Assembly: GCF_017795745.1 (NCBI RefSeq)
Contig: NZ_CP059067.1
Location: 1,984,001-2,048,000, forward strand
DNA length: 64,000 nt
From: Rhizobacter sp. AJA081-3
GTDB taxonomy: Bacteria > Pseudomonadota > Gammaproteobacteria > Burkholderiales > Burkholderiaceae_C
Direction of reading: 5' to 3'
Below, piece by piece: positions 47,087 through 55,726 of the stretch; the stretch's first letter is position 1, and each line of letters starts with the position of its first letter. Both the position numbers and the translations under genes were made by a program. The notes below the pieces were generated by a model that saw nothing but the letters and a program-made list of their open reading frames with translations, had not been told where the DNA came from and did not search any database.

Positions 47087-48007
47087 ATGAGCAGTTTCGC
47101 CTTCCTCTCGAACAACACTTTCCTGAAGTCGCCTCACGCATCGGCCGCCACGCCGTATGCCGTGGCGGGCATCGCCTGGGACGGCTCGGTGACCAATCGC
47201 CCCGGCGCCCGATTCGGCCCGCGCGCCATCCGCGAGGCCAGCCACATGCTGTGCGACGCGATCCATCCTCTGTTCGACACGAGCCCCGAGGGGCGGCTTG
47301 GCGACGCCGGCGACCTGCCCTTGCCCAACACCAGCCTCGCGGCGATGCGCGAGGCGATGCGCCCGCACGTGGAACGCCTCATTCGCGCACACCACATGGT
47401 CTGGCTCGGCGGCGACCACAGCATCACGCTGCCGCTGCTGCGCGCCTACCGTGAAGTGCATGGACGGCCGCTCGCGGTGATCCACTTCGACGCGCACTGC
47501 GACACCTGGGAAGATCATTTCGGCGAGCCCAGCGGCCACGGCACCTGGGTCTACGAGGCCATGCAGGAAGGCTTGGTGATCCGCGAGTGCTTCACGCAGC
47601 TGGGCATCCGCTCGGCGGGCGCGCGCGAGGCTCGCGAGTACGTGCGCGACCAGGGCGGCCTGATCTTCACGGCACGCGAGCTGCGTGGCCTGGAGAACCC
47701 GGCGCAGCTCGCGCCGGTGCTCGGCGCCATCCGCGCTCGGCTGGCGGCGCACGGCCATCCGCCGGTCTACCTGAGCCTGGACATCGACTGCCTGGACCCG
47801 GCCTTCGCGCCGGGGACCGGCACGCCCGAGCCCGGCGGCATGAGCACCAATCAGGTGCTCAGCGTGCTCGAGGAACTGGCGGATCTGCCGCTGATCGGCA
47901 TGGACTGCGTCGAGGTGGCGCCGCCCTACGACCACTCCGAGCTGACGAGCCAGGCCGCGGCCCATTTCGTCTGGACCTACCTCTGCGGAAGACTGCGCGG
48001 CGCTTGA
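47087..48007 (+). CDS. speB: agmatinase (ureohydrolase family)
   Basis: Manganese ureohydrolase of 306 aa, most likely hydrolysing agmatine to putrescine and urea. The metal ligands are complete: His in LGGDHSIT, the HFDAHCDTW segment, and Asp pair in SLDIDCLDPAFAPG. Agmatinase is favoured over arginase or guanidinobutyrase because a putrescine uptake and degradation region follows on the same strand; guanidinobutyrase is not excluded. The ATG at 47087 (MSSFAFLSNN) gives the normal N-terminus; the open frame extends further upstream into the A/T-rich control region. Confidence 0.82.
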   Translation: MSSFAFLSNNTFLKSPHASAATPYAVAGIAWDGSVTNRPGARFGPRAIREASHMLCDAIHPLFDTSPEGRLGDAGDLPLPNTSLAAMREAMRPHVERLIRAHHMVWLGGDHSITLPLLRAYREVHGRPLAVIHFDAHCDTWEDHFGEPSGHGTWVYEAMQEGLVIRECFTQLGIRSAGAREAREYVRDQGGLIFTARELRGLENPAQLAPVLGAIRARLAAHGHPPVYLSLDIDCLDPAFAPGTGTPEPGGMSTNQVLSVLEELADLPLIGMDCVEVAPPYDHSELTSQAAAHFVWTYLCGRLRGA

Positions 48008-48069
48008 CCTGTCGCAACTGCTGCGCCGCAGCAGAATCAAGAATGGGACCGAACGCAACCGGAGGTCCC

Positions 48070-48603
48070 ATGAACTCGGCGAAAACGAACCACGCAGGCG
48101 CGGACTTCAAGGCACTCGATGCCTGCCACCAGCAGATTGCCGAGCACCTCGTTCGACTGGATGCGCTGGTGGAGCATCTCGTGAGCCAGGGCGTCGATGC
48201 GCATGCACAGGGCGAGGCACGCAGCATCGAGTCCTTCTTCACCGAGACCTCGCAACGTCATCACCTGGACGAAGAGTCCAAGGTGTTCCCGCCGTTGCTC
48301 GCCTCATCGGACGAAGCGCTCGTCGCCACCGTGCGCATGCTGCAACAGGACCACGGCTGGATCGAGGAAGACTGGCTCGCCATCGCGCCGCAGTTGCGCG
48401 CCATCGCGGCCGGCTACAGCTGGTACGACCCCGACGAACTGCGCCACGGCATCGGTGTGTTCCTGGAGCTGTGCCGCGAGCACATCCAGCTCGAGGAATC
48501 GATCATCTACCCGCAGGCCAAGGTGGTCGCCGCGAAGCTGGCACGGCGGCGCGCGTCGCTTCCGCCGCTCATGTTCAAAGCGGGAGCGCCGTCGTCTTCT
48601 TGA
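48070..48603 (+). CDS. hemerythrin HHE domain protein
   Basis: 177-aa protein with a four-helix hemerythrin-like domain: ALDACHQQIAEHL near residues 15-27, QRHHLDEESKVFP around 63-75, QQDHGWIEEDW, and CREHIQLEESIIYP near 135-148, supplying the His and carboxylate ligands of a di-iron site. Such proteins bind oxygen or sense/scavenge NO or store iron; the role is not defined. It is 62 bases after agmatinase and its last 29 bases overlap the 3' end of the opposite-strand Lrp gene. Confidence 0.85.
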   Translation: MNSAKTNHAGADFKALDACHQQIAEHLVRLDALVEHLVSQGVDAHAQGEARSIESFFTETSQRHHLDEESKVFPPLLASSDEALVATVRMLQQDHGWIEEDWLAIAPQLRAIAAGYSWYDPDELRHGIGVFLELCREHIQLEESIIYPQAKVVAAKLARRRASLPPLMFKAGAPSSS

Positions 48604-49054
48604 CGGTGCGCAGCACCAGCATCGAGTTCGAGCGCGACACACCCGGCAGGTGCATCAGCACCTCCGAATGAAAGCGCTCGAGGTCCTCGGCATCGCGGTA
48701 GGCGAAGCGGATCAGGTAGTCGTTCGCGCCGGCCACGTAGTAGCAATCCAGGATCTCGGGCGTGTCGCGCACGGCCTGCTCGAAGGCTTCGAGCTGCGGC
48801 GTGTTCATGCTGTCGAGATTGATGATGGTGAAGCTGATGCCGTGCTTGCCCACGGCCCGCGGGTTGACCAGGGCCACGTACTGCGCGATGACGCCGCCGT
48901 CCTCGAGCGCCTTGACGCGGCGCAGGCAGGCCGAGGGCGACAGGTGCACCCGCTGCGCGAGTTCCTGATTGGAGATGCGGCCGGCATCCTGCAACTCGGT
49001 CAGGATTGCCCGGTCAATCGAATCCAGTTGCACTTCCGAGGCTTTGTGTCGCAT
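48575..49054 (-). CDS. Lrp/AsnC family transcriptional regulator
   Basis: 159-aa regulator with an N-terminal helix-turn-helix (IDRAILTELQDAGRISNQEL, then SPSACLRRVKALE) and a C-terminal RAM effector domain (VAGANDYLIRFAYRD, SNSMLVLRTVKKT). Lrp-type regulators bind amino acids as octamers and often control adjacent, divergent genes. It is divergent from the omega-aminotransferase gene with a 162-base gap holding ATTGCGC repeats, so it may control the amine/putrescine genes. ATG at 49054 (MRHKASEVQLDS) is the sensible start; a longer frame upstream is unsupported. Confidence 0.9.
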   Translation of the reverse strand: MRHKASEVQLDSIDRAILTELQDAGRISNQELAQRVHLSPSACLRRVKALEDGGVIAQYVALVNPRAVGKHGISFTIINLDSMNTPQLEAFEQAVRDTPEILDCYYVAGANDYLIRFAYRDAEDLERFHSEVLMHLPGVSRSNSMLVLRTVKKTTALPL

Positions 49055-49117
49055 TGGATGCGGTGTTTCTGCAGATAGTTCGCATGATATTGCAGGATGG
49101 AGGGTGAACCCCGCTCG

Positions 49118-49139
49118 ATTGCGCAAGCACATTGCGCGA
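49118..49139. promoter_or_regulatory. repeated ATTGCGC boxes in the lrp-aminotransferase gap
   Basis: ATTGCGCAA (49118-49126) and ATTGCGCGA (49131-49139) are direct repeats 13 bases apart, and the first includes the palindrome TTGCGCAA. They lie in the 162-base divergent gap. Possible binding site for the neighbouring Lrp-type protein; weak evidence. Confidence 0.3.
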
Positions 49140-49216
49140 CGGTTTCTCTAGACTCGCAGCGTGTCTGATCGCACACTTTGCCGGGGGTGCATCGACATCT
49201 CCAGGAGCCTGCTGCC

Positions 49217-50578
49217 ATGAACCAATCCATCGACCCTGCCGTGCTCTCGCTGCGCGACGAAGGCGCCGCCCACCCGCATGCGATGGACGCCTACTGGATG
49301 CCGTTCACCGCGAACCGCCAGTTCAAGAAGGCGCCGCGCCTCCTGGCCAAGGCCTCGGGCATGCACTTCTGGACGCCCGAGGGGCGCGAGGTGCTCGACG
49401 GCATCGCCGGCCTGTGGTGCGTGAATGCCGGCCACGCCCGGCCGCGCATCGTCAAGGCGATCGCCGAGCAGGCTGCCGAACTCGACTTCGCGCCGCCCTT
49501 CAACATGGCGCACCCCAAGGCTTTCGAACTGGCCGAGCGCCTGGTGCAACTCACGCCGCGGGGCCTGAACAAGGTGTTCTTCACCAACTCGGGCTCCGAG
49601 GCGGTCGACACCGCACTGAAGATGGCCATCGCCTACCACCGGGCCCGCGGCGAAGGCACCCGCACCCGGCTGATCGGCCGCGAGCGCGGCTATCACGGCG
49701 TCAACTTCGGCGGCATCTCGGTGGGCGGCATCGTCGGCAACCGCAAGCTGTTCGGGCCCATGCTCGGCGGCGTCGACCACATGCGACATACGCACGACCT
49801 GGCGCGCAACGCCTACTCGCGCGGCGTGCCGGCGCACGGCGCGGAACTGGCCGATGACCTCGAGCGCCTGGTCGCGCTGCACGACGCCTCGACCATCGCC
49901 GCGGTGATCGTCGAGCCGGTGGCAGGCTCCACCGGCGTGCTGCTGCCGCCCCAGGGTTACCTGGAACGGCTGCGCGCCATCTGCGACAAGCACGGCATCC
50001 TGCTGATCTTCGACGAGGTCATCACCGGCTTCGGCCGACTGGGCTCGCCCTTCGCGGCGCAGCACTTCGGCGTCACGCCCGACCTGATGACCGCTGCCAA
50101 GGGCATCACCAACGGCTGCGTTCCAATGGGCGCGGTGTTCTGCAAGCAGCAGATCCACGACGTGTTCATGACCGGCCCCGAGCACGTGATCGAGTTCACC
50201 CACGGCTACACCTACTCGGCGCATCCGTTGGCCTGTGCTGCCGCGCTGGGCACGCTGGACACCTACGCCGAAGAGGGCCTGCTGACTCGCGGCGCGCAGA
50301 TGGCGCCCTACTTCCAGGAGGCGCTGCACTCGATGAAGGGTTCGCGCCACGTGATCGACGTGCGCAACATCGGCCTGGTCGGCGGTGTCGAGCTCGAGCC
50401 GATTCCGGGCCAGCCGGGCAAGCGAGCCTTCGACATCTTCCTCGAGTGCTGGGAACGTGGCGTGCTGATCCGCACCACCGGCGACACGATCGCGATGTCG
50501 CCGCCGCTGATCATCGAGAAGAGCCATATCGACCAGATGGTCGGCACGCTGGCCGACGTTCTGAAGACGGCGGCCTGA
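49217..50578 (+). CDS. class III omega-aminotransferase (beta-alanine/omega-amino acid:pyruvate type)
   Basis: 453-aa PLP aminotransferase. The N-terminal YWMPFTANRQFK and GLWCVNAGHARP match omega-amino acid:pyruvate (beta-alanine) transaminases. It has the FTNSGSEAVDTALKMA phosphate-binding segment, FDEVITGFGR with the PLP-contact Asp, and the Lys in TAAKGITNG. Preferred substrate could be beta-alanine or a diamine such as putrescine. First gene after the Lrp regulator, ten bases before puuB, so it belongs to the puuBD transcript. A Shine-Dalgarno-like CAGGAG precedes the ATG. Confidence 0.87.
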   Translation: MNQSIDPAVLSLRDEGAAHPHAMDAYWMPFTANRQFKKAPRLLAKASGMHFWTPEGREVLDGIAGLWCVNAGHARPRIVKAIAEQAAELDFAPPFNMAHPKAFELAERLVQLTPRGLNKVFFTNSGSEAVDTALKMAIAYHRARGEGTRTRLIGRERGYHGVNFGGISVGGIVGNRKLFGPMLGGVDHMRHTHDLARNAYSRGVPAHGAELADDLERLVALHDASTIAAVIVEPVAGSTGVLLPPQGYLERLRAICDKHGILLIFDEVITGFGRLGSPFAAQHFGVTPDLMTAAKGITNGCVPMGAVFCKQQIHDVFMTGPEHVIEFTHGYTYSAHPLACAAALGTLDTYAEEGLLTRGAQMAPYFQEALHSMKGSRHVIDVRNIGLVGGVELEPIPGQPGKRAFDIFLECWERGVLIRTTGDTIAMSPPLIIEKSHIDQMVGTLADVLKTAA

Positions 50579-50588
50579 TCCCTTCCTT

Positions 50589-51914
50589 ATGACGCTGCTG
50601 CAGACCGACCTGGAACTGACGCGTAACTCCTACTACGCGGCGACGGCGCCGCGGCGGCAGCGCTTTCCCGTGCTGCAAAGCCATGTCGACGCCGACGTGG
50701 CCATCGTCGGCGGTGGCCTCGCCGGCCTGTCGGCCGCCATCGAGCTGGCCGACCGCGGCTACAGCGTCGCGCTGCTCGAAGCGCGCCAGGTCGGCTGGGG
50801 CGCTTCGGGGCGCAACGGCGGCCAGGCGATCGCGGGACTGGCCTGCGAGCAATCGGTCATCGAGTCGCAACTCGGCCGCGAAGCCTCGCGCCGCGTCTGG
50901 GACATGACGCTCGAGTCGATCCGCCTGATCGGCGAGCGCCGCCAGCGCTTCGGCATCGACTGCGACTGGCGCGACGGCTACCTCGGCCTGGCCGTCAACG
51001 AGCGCAAGGCGCGCGAACTGCGCACCTGGCAGGAGCAGATGCACGCCGACTACGGCTACGAGTCGACCTGGATCCCGCCGCAGGACATGCAGCGCTGGAT
51101 CGCCAGCTCGCGCTTCCACGGCGGCATCCACGATCCGCTGGGCGGTCACCTGCATCCGCTGAAATACAGCATGGGCATGGCCGCCGCCGCGGCCAGCCTC
51201 GGCGTGCAGGTGTTCGAGGAATCCGGCGTCACCGAGATCGTTCCGGGCCGCGTCGCCAAGGTGCGTACCGCCCAGGGCAGCGTCAATGCGTCGCATGTGC
51301 TGCTGGCCGGCAACGTCTACCTGCAGGGCGTCGCGCCGGTGCTCGAGAGCCGCGTGATGCCGGTCGGCACCTACATCGTCACCTCGGAAGCCATCGAGCC
51401 GGCGCTGGCCGCTTCGCTGATCCCGTCGGGCGCCGCGGCTTGCGACACCAACTTCGTGCTCGACTACTTCCGCCCGACGCTCGATCACCGCATGCTCTAC
51501 GGCGGGCGCGTCAGCTACAGCACGACGACGCCGTCCAACCTGGCCGAAAGCATGCAGCGCCGCATGGCGCGCACCTTCCCGCAGCTGCGCGACACCAAGG
51601 TCGAGTTCGCCTGGGGCGGCTTCGTCGACATCTCGATGAACCGCGCGCCGGACTTCGGCCGCCTGGCCGATCGCCTGCACGACAAGGGCGGGCCGGACTG
51701 GTCGAACGTCTACTACCTGCAGGGCTTCTCCGGCCACGGCCTGGCGCTCACCGGCCTGGCGGGCAAGCTGGTGGCCGAGGCCATCGCGGGCGATGCCGAA
51801 CGCTTCGATACCTTCGCACGCATCCGTCATCGTTCCTTCCCCGGCGGCAAGCTGTTGCGCACGCCGGCGCTGGTGGCCGGCATGGCCTACTACCGCCTGA
51901 AGGATCTGCTGTGA
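50589..51914 (+). CDS. puuB: gamma-glutamylputrescine oxidase (FAD-dependent)
   Basis: Oxidises gamma-glutamylputrescine to the aminobutyraldehyde form in the glutamylated putrescine pathway. The 441-aa DAO-type protein has the FAD-binding VAIVGGGLAGLSAAIELADR (residues about 37-56), GASGRNGGQ, and a C-terminal YLQGFSGHGLALTGLAGKL. Placed between the aminotransferase and puuD; the puuD GTG overlaps its stop codon. Assignment to PuuB over other DAO-family oxidases rests on this context, with puuA and puuD nearby. Confidence 0.88.
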   Translation: MTLLQTDLELTRNSYYAATAPRRQRFPVLQSHVDADVAIVGGGLAGLSAAIELADRGYSVALLEARQVGWGASGRNGGQAIAGLACEQSVIESQLGREASRRVWDMTLESIRLIGERRQRFGIDCDWRDGYLGLAVNERKARELRTWQEQMHADYGYESTWIPPQDMQRWIASSRFHGGIHDPLGGHLHPLKYSMGMAAAAASLGVQVFEESGVTEIVPGRVAKVRTAQGSVNASHVLLAGNVYLQGVAPVLESRVMPVGTYIVTSEAIEPALAASLIPSGAAACDTNFVLDYFRPTLDHRMLYGGRVSYSTTTPSNLAESMQRRMARTFPQLRDTKVEFAWGGFVDISMNRAPDFGRLADRLHDKGGPDWSNVYYLQGFSGHGLALTGLAGKLVAEAIAGDAERFDTFARIRHRSFPGGKLLRTPALVAGMAYYRLKDLL

Positions 51915-52699
51915 ACGCGCGCCGTTCCTCCAAACCCGTCGTGCTGGTGCCGTCGTGCAACCGGGTGCTCGGCCAGCACCCGTTCCACATCGCCGGGCGC
52001 AAGTACATCGAGGCGGTGCGCCTGGCCGGAGCGCTGCCGCTGATCGTGCCGGTGGCGCATGCGGACGAGATCGACGAACTTCTCGATCTGGCCGACGGCG
52101 TGCTGCTCACCGGCTCGCCCTCGAACGTACATCCACGCCACTTCGGCGAGGACGTGCACGACACCAGCCTGCCGCTGGACACCGAGCGCGACGACTGGAC
52201 GCTGCCGATGATCCCGCGCGTGATCGAGCGCGGCATCCCGCTGTTCGCGATCTGCCGCGGTTTCCAGGAAGCCAACGTCGCGCTGGGCGGCACGCTGCAT
52301 CAGGCCGTGCACGAGGTCGAAGGCCAGAATGACCACCGCGGGGCTGGCGGCGCGGCCGATGCACCGGCGGAGCTGGTCTATGGCCTCGCCCATCCGGTCG
52401 ACGTGCAACCCGGCGGCGCGCTCGCGAAGATCCTGCCCGAGCCGCGCATCCAGGTGAACTCGGTGCACGGCCAGGGCGTGAACCGGCTCGCGCCGGGTCT
52501 GCGCATCGAAGCCCGCGCGCCGGACGGCCTCGTCGAGGCCTTCTCCGTCGAGCACGCGAAGGGCTTCAACCTGTGCGTGCAGTGGCATCCCGAATGGCAG
52601 GCCGCCACCAACCCGATCTCGGTACGTTTGTTGCGTGCCTTCGGGGATGCCTGCATTGCCTACCGCGACCGAGCGCGCGCGCCTGAGCCACCGCGCTGA
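51911..52699 (+). CDS. puuD: gamma-glutamyl-gamma-aminobutyrate hydrolase
   Basis: Releases GABA and glutamate from gamma-glutamyl-GABA. Class I glutamine-amidotransferase-like hydrolase of 262 aa with the nucleophile Cys115 in FAICRGFQE, the oxyanion TGSPSNV, and the His-Glu dyad in VQWHPEW. The start is GTG at 51911, overlapping the puuB stop as GTGA, which gives the expected N-terminus (PVVLVPSCNR). The 103-base gap after it contains a GGCGCC-TT-GGCGCC palindrome (52709-52722) that may reduce read-through into puuA. Confidence 0.92.
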   Translation: MNARRSSKPVVLVPSCNRVLGQHPFHIAGRKYIEAVRLAGALPLIVPVAHADEIDELLDLADGVLLTGSPSNVHPRHFGEDVHDTSLPLDTERDDWTLPMIPRVIERGIPLFAICRGFQEANVALGGTLHQAVHEVEGQNDHRGAGGAADAPAELVYGLAHPVDVQPGGALAKILPEPRIQVNSVHGQGVNRLAPGLRIEARAPDGLVEAFSVEHAKGFNLCVQWHPEWQAATNPISVRLLRAFGDACIAYRDRARAPEPPR

Positions 52700-52802
52700 C
52701 GCGCGCACGGCGCCTTGGCGCCTCCCCGCATCGGCGGGACCGATTCCGCGCACCGTCAGCGCCGCCATGGCGGCCCGGTGTGCTCCAACTCTCAGGTGAC
52801 TC

Positions 52803-54170
52803 ATGGTTGACAAAAGCAATTTCGGCTTTGCCGAACTCGAACAGTGGCTCAATGAACGACGCGTGACGGAGATCGAGTGCCTCGTGCCCGACCTCACCGG
52901 CGTGGCGCGCGGCAAGATCCTGCCGCGCGAGAAGTTCACCGAGGACCGCGGCATGCGGCTGCCGGAAGCGATCGTCGCCATCGGCGTGACCGGCGAATTC
53001 CCCGAGGAGGGGCCGTACTACGACGTGATCCACGCGACCGACCGCGACATGCACCTGCGCCCCGACCCGAGCACGGTGCGCATCGTGCCCTGGGCCACCG
53101 ACCCGACGGCGCAGGTGATCCACGACTGCTTCGACCGCGACGGCAAGATGATCCCGTACGCACCGCGCTCGGTGCTGCGCCGCATCTGCGACCTCTACGA
53201 CGCCGAGGGCTGGAGCCCGGTGGTCGCGCCCGAGCTCGAGTTCTACCTGGTCGAGCGCAACACCGACCCGAACACGCCGCTGCGCCCGCCGCGCGGCCGC
53301 AGTGGCCGCGCCGAGACCTCGCGACAGGCCTACTCGATCGATGCGGTGAACGAGTTCGACCCGCTGTTCGAGGACATCTACGCCTACTGCGAGCAGATGG
53401 AGCTGAACGTCGACACGCTGATCCACGAGGTCGGCGCCGGCCAGATGGAGATCAACTTCTTCCACGACCACCCGCTGGGCCTGGCCGACGAGGTGTTCTT
53501 CTTCAAGCGCACCATCCGCGAGACGGCGCTGCGCCACGAGATGTTTGCCACCTTCATGGCCAAGCCGATGGCCGGCGAGCCGGGCAGCGCGATGCACGTG
53601 CACCAGAGCATCATCGACAAGGTCACCGGCAAGAACATCTTCAGCAACGCCGACGGCTCGCCCAGCAAGGAGTTCTTCTGGTACATCGGCGGCCTGCAGA
53701 AGTACACGCCGGCGGCGATGGCCCTCTTCGCGCCCTACGTGAACTCGTACCGGCGTCTGTCGCGCTCGATGTCGGCGCCGATCAACATCCAGTGGGGCAC
53801 CGACAACCGAACCGTGGGCATCCGATCGCCGGTGGCCTCGCCGGCGGCACGGCGCATCGAGAACCGCGTCATCGGCGCCGATGCCAACCCCTACGTGGCG
53901 CTGGCCGCCACGCTGGCCTGCGGCTACCTCGGCATGAAGAACCGCATCGAGCCCACGCCCGAATGCAAGGGCGACGCCTACCTGTCGGAGTACCAGCTGC
54001 CGCGCTCGCTGTCCGAGGCGCTGGGCTGGCTCGCCGACGAGAAGGACCTGCACGATGTGCTGGGCAAGGAGTTCATCACCGTGTATTCGGAGATCAAGGA
54101 GATCGAGTTCGACGAGTTCATGAAGGTGATCTCGCCGTGGGAGCGCGAGCACCTGCTGCTGCACGTCTGA
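52803..54170 (+). CDS. puuA: gamma-glutamylputrescine synthetase (glutamine synthetase family)
   Basis: Ligates glutamate to putrescine with ATP, the first step of the glutamylated pathway. The 455-aa GS-like protein has the VPDLTGVARGKILP beta-grasp segment near the N-terminus, the metal-binding VAPELEFYLVE, GAGQMEINFFHDH, and the ATP loop MAGEPGSAMHVHQS. Its lack of the GlnA adenylylation Tyr segment and its context with puuB and puuD distinguish it from GlnA. Starts after a 103-base gap, so may have its own promoter; 25 bases before the next aminotransferase. Confidence 0.9.
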   Translation: MVDKSNFGFAELEQWLNERRVTEIECLVPDLTGVARGKILPREKFTEDRGMRLPEAIVAIGVTGEFPEEGPYYDVIHATDRDMHLRPDPSTVRIVPWATDPTAQVIHDCFDRDGKMIPYAPRSVLRRICDLYDAEGWSPVVAPELEFYLVERNTDPNTPLRPPRGRSGRAETSRQAYSIDAVNEFDPLFEDIYAYCEQMELNVDTLIHEVGAGQMEINFFHDHPLGLADEVFFFKRTIRETALRHEMFATFMAKPMAGEPGSAMHVHQSIIDKVTGKNIFSNADGSPSKEFFWYIGGLQKYTPAAMALFAPYVNSYRRLSRSMSAPINIQWGTDNRTVGIRSPVASPAARRIENRVIGADANPYVALAATLACGYLGMKNRIEPTPECKGDAYLSEYQLPRSLSEALGWLADEKDLHDVLGKEFITVYSEIKEIEFDEFMKVISPWEREHLLLHV

Positions 54171-54195
54171 AGCACGCACGAGACTGGAGAACGAC

Positions 54196-55593
54196 ATGAA
54201 TGCCGTCCTGAACACGCCGCATCCCCGCACGACCGCCGAATGGCAGGCTGCCGACTCGGCGCATTACCTGCACCCTTTCACCGACTTCAAGGGCCTCGCG
54301 AGCAAGGGCTCTCGCGTCATCACCCGCGCCGACAACATCTACCTCTGGGACAGCGAGGGCAAGAAGATCCTCGACGCGATGTCCGGCCTGTGGTGCGTGA
54401 ACGTGGGCTATGGCCGCCAGGAGCTGATCGACGCGGCGACCCGCCAGCTCAAGGAACTGCCCTTCTACAACAGCTTCTTCCAGACCGCGACGCCACCGGC
54501 CATCGAACTCGCCGAGTTGCTGGCCGAGGTCACGCCGCCGCAGTTCCAGCACGTCTTCTATTCGGGCTCGGGCTCCGAGGGCAACGACACGGTGGTGCGC
54601 ATGGTGCGCCGCTACTGGGACGTGCTCGGCCAGCCGCAGCGCAAGGTCATCATCAGCCGCAAGAACGCGTACCACGGCTCGACGATGGCCGGCGCCTCGC
54701 TCGGCGGCATGAGCGGCATGCACGAACAAGGGGGGCTGCCGATCCCCGATATCGTGCACATCGAGCAGCCGTTCTGGTTCGAACTGGGGCGTGACATGTC
54801 GCGCGATGCCTTCGGCCTGAAGGCGGCCGGCTTGCTGGAGGCGAAGATCCTCGAACTCGGCGCGGAACGTGTGGCCGCCTTCATCGGCGAGCCGATCCAG
54901 GGCGCCGGCGGCGTGATCGTGCCGCCCGACACCTACTGGCCCGAGATCCAGCGCATCTGCGACAAGTACGGCATCCTGCTCGTCTCCGACGAGGTCATCA
55001 CCGGCTTCGGCCGCACCGGGCAGTGGTTCGGCTGCGAACGCATGGGCAGCAAGCCCGACCTGATGACCTTCGCCAAGGGCGTGACCTCGGGCTACATCCC
55101 GCTGGGCGGCGTGATGGTCGGCGAGCGCATCGCGCGCGTGCTGATCGACCAGGGCGGCGAGTTCAACCACGGCTACACCTACTCGGGCCACCCGGTGGCA
55201 TGCGCCGTCGCCATCGCCAACATCCGCCTGATCCAGCGCGAGGGACTTGTGGAACGCGTGCGCGAGGACGTCGGGCCCTACCTCGCCCAGCGTTTCGCCG
55301 AGTTCGCCGAGCACCCGCTGGTCGGCGAGGTACAGACCTGCGGCCTGATGGGCGCGCTGCAACTCGTCAAGGACAAGGCCTCCGGCGCCACCTTCGACGG
55401 CGCGCTCGAGGTCGGCATGGTCTGCCGTGGCCACTGCTTCGGCAACGGTCTGATCATGCGTGCAGTGGGCGACCGCATGATCATCGCGCCGCCGCTGGTC
55501 ATCACGCGCGCGCAGATCGACGAGATGGCGGGCCTCATCCGCCGCTGCCTCGACCTGACGCTGGCCGACGTGAAGGCCAGGGGCTGGATGTGA
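54196..55593 (+). CDS. class III aminotransferase (putrescine:pyruvate type, SpuC-like)
   Basis: 465-aa PLP aminotransferase similar to SpuC: HYLHPFTDFKGLASKGSR N-terminus, GLWCVNVGYGRQEL, the SGSGSEGNDTVVRM PLP-phosphate loop, DEVITGFGRTGQWFG, and the Lys in TFAKGVTSGYIPLGG. It probably transaminates putrescine directly to 4-aminobutanal, a route parallel to puuAB. Differs clearly from the other aminotransferase (49217) in substrate-side residues (e.g. PFYNSFFQTATPP). Follows puuA by 25 bases; GGAGAACGAC precedes the ATG. Confidence 0.87.
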   Translation: MNAVLNTPHPRTTAEWQAADSAHYLHPFTDFKGLASKGSRVITRADNIYLWDSEGKKILDAMSGLWCVNVGYGRQELIDAATRQLKELPFYNSFFQTATPPAIELAELLAEVTPPQFQHVFYSGSGSEGNDTVVRMVRRYWDVLGQPQRKVIISRKNAYHGSTMAGASLGGMSGMHEQGGLPIPDIVHIEQPFWFELGRDMSRDAFGLKAAGLLEAKILELGAERVAAFIGEPIQGAGGVIVPPDTYWPEIQRICDKYGILLVSDEVITGFGRTGQWFGCERMGSKPDLMTFAKGVTSGYIPLGGVMVGERIARVLIDQGGEFNHGYTYSGHPVACAVAIANIRLIQREGLVERVREDVGPYLAQRFAEFAEHPLVGEVQTCGLMGALQLVKDKASGATFDGALEVGMVCRGHCFGNGLIMRAVGDRMIIAPPLVITRAQIDEMAGLIRRCLDLTLADVKARGWM

Positions 55594-55611
55594 CGTCGGC
55601 CGCCTGCAACG

Positions 55612-55627
55612 TGGCACGGGGTTTGCC
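55612..55627 (+). promoter_or_regulatory. sigma-54 (-24/-12) promoter upstream of potF
   Basis: TGGCACG (55612-55618), four bases, then TTGC (55623-55626): the GG and GC dinucleotides are exactly 12 bases apart, as in the consensus TGGCACR-N4-TTGCW, with only the final W missed (C). The predicted start is near 55638, 89 bases before the potF ATG. An inverted repeat TCTAGC (55628-55633) / GCTAGA (55652-55657) follows immediately. Points to RpoN with an activator such as NtrC. Confidence 0.7.
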
Positions 55628-55726
55628 TCTAGCACCGTGCGCGGCCTGCTCGCTAGACTGCCCGAGAACTTGATCCCGCTACCGTCTTTAGTCCTCGCAC
55701 AAACCTCGACACGAAGGAAGTCCACC

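Noticed and set aside
49181-49193. TCGCACACTTTGC before the omega-aminotransferase as a sigma-54 site
   Set aside because: The -24 dinucleotide is CG and the spacing to GC is 10 instead of 12 bases.
51890-54230. Long minus-strand frames opposite puuD and puuA
   Set aside because: Shadows of strongly supported enzymes; composition typical of antisense reading.
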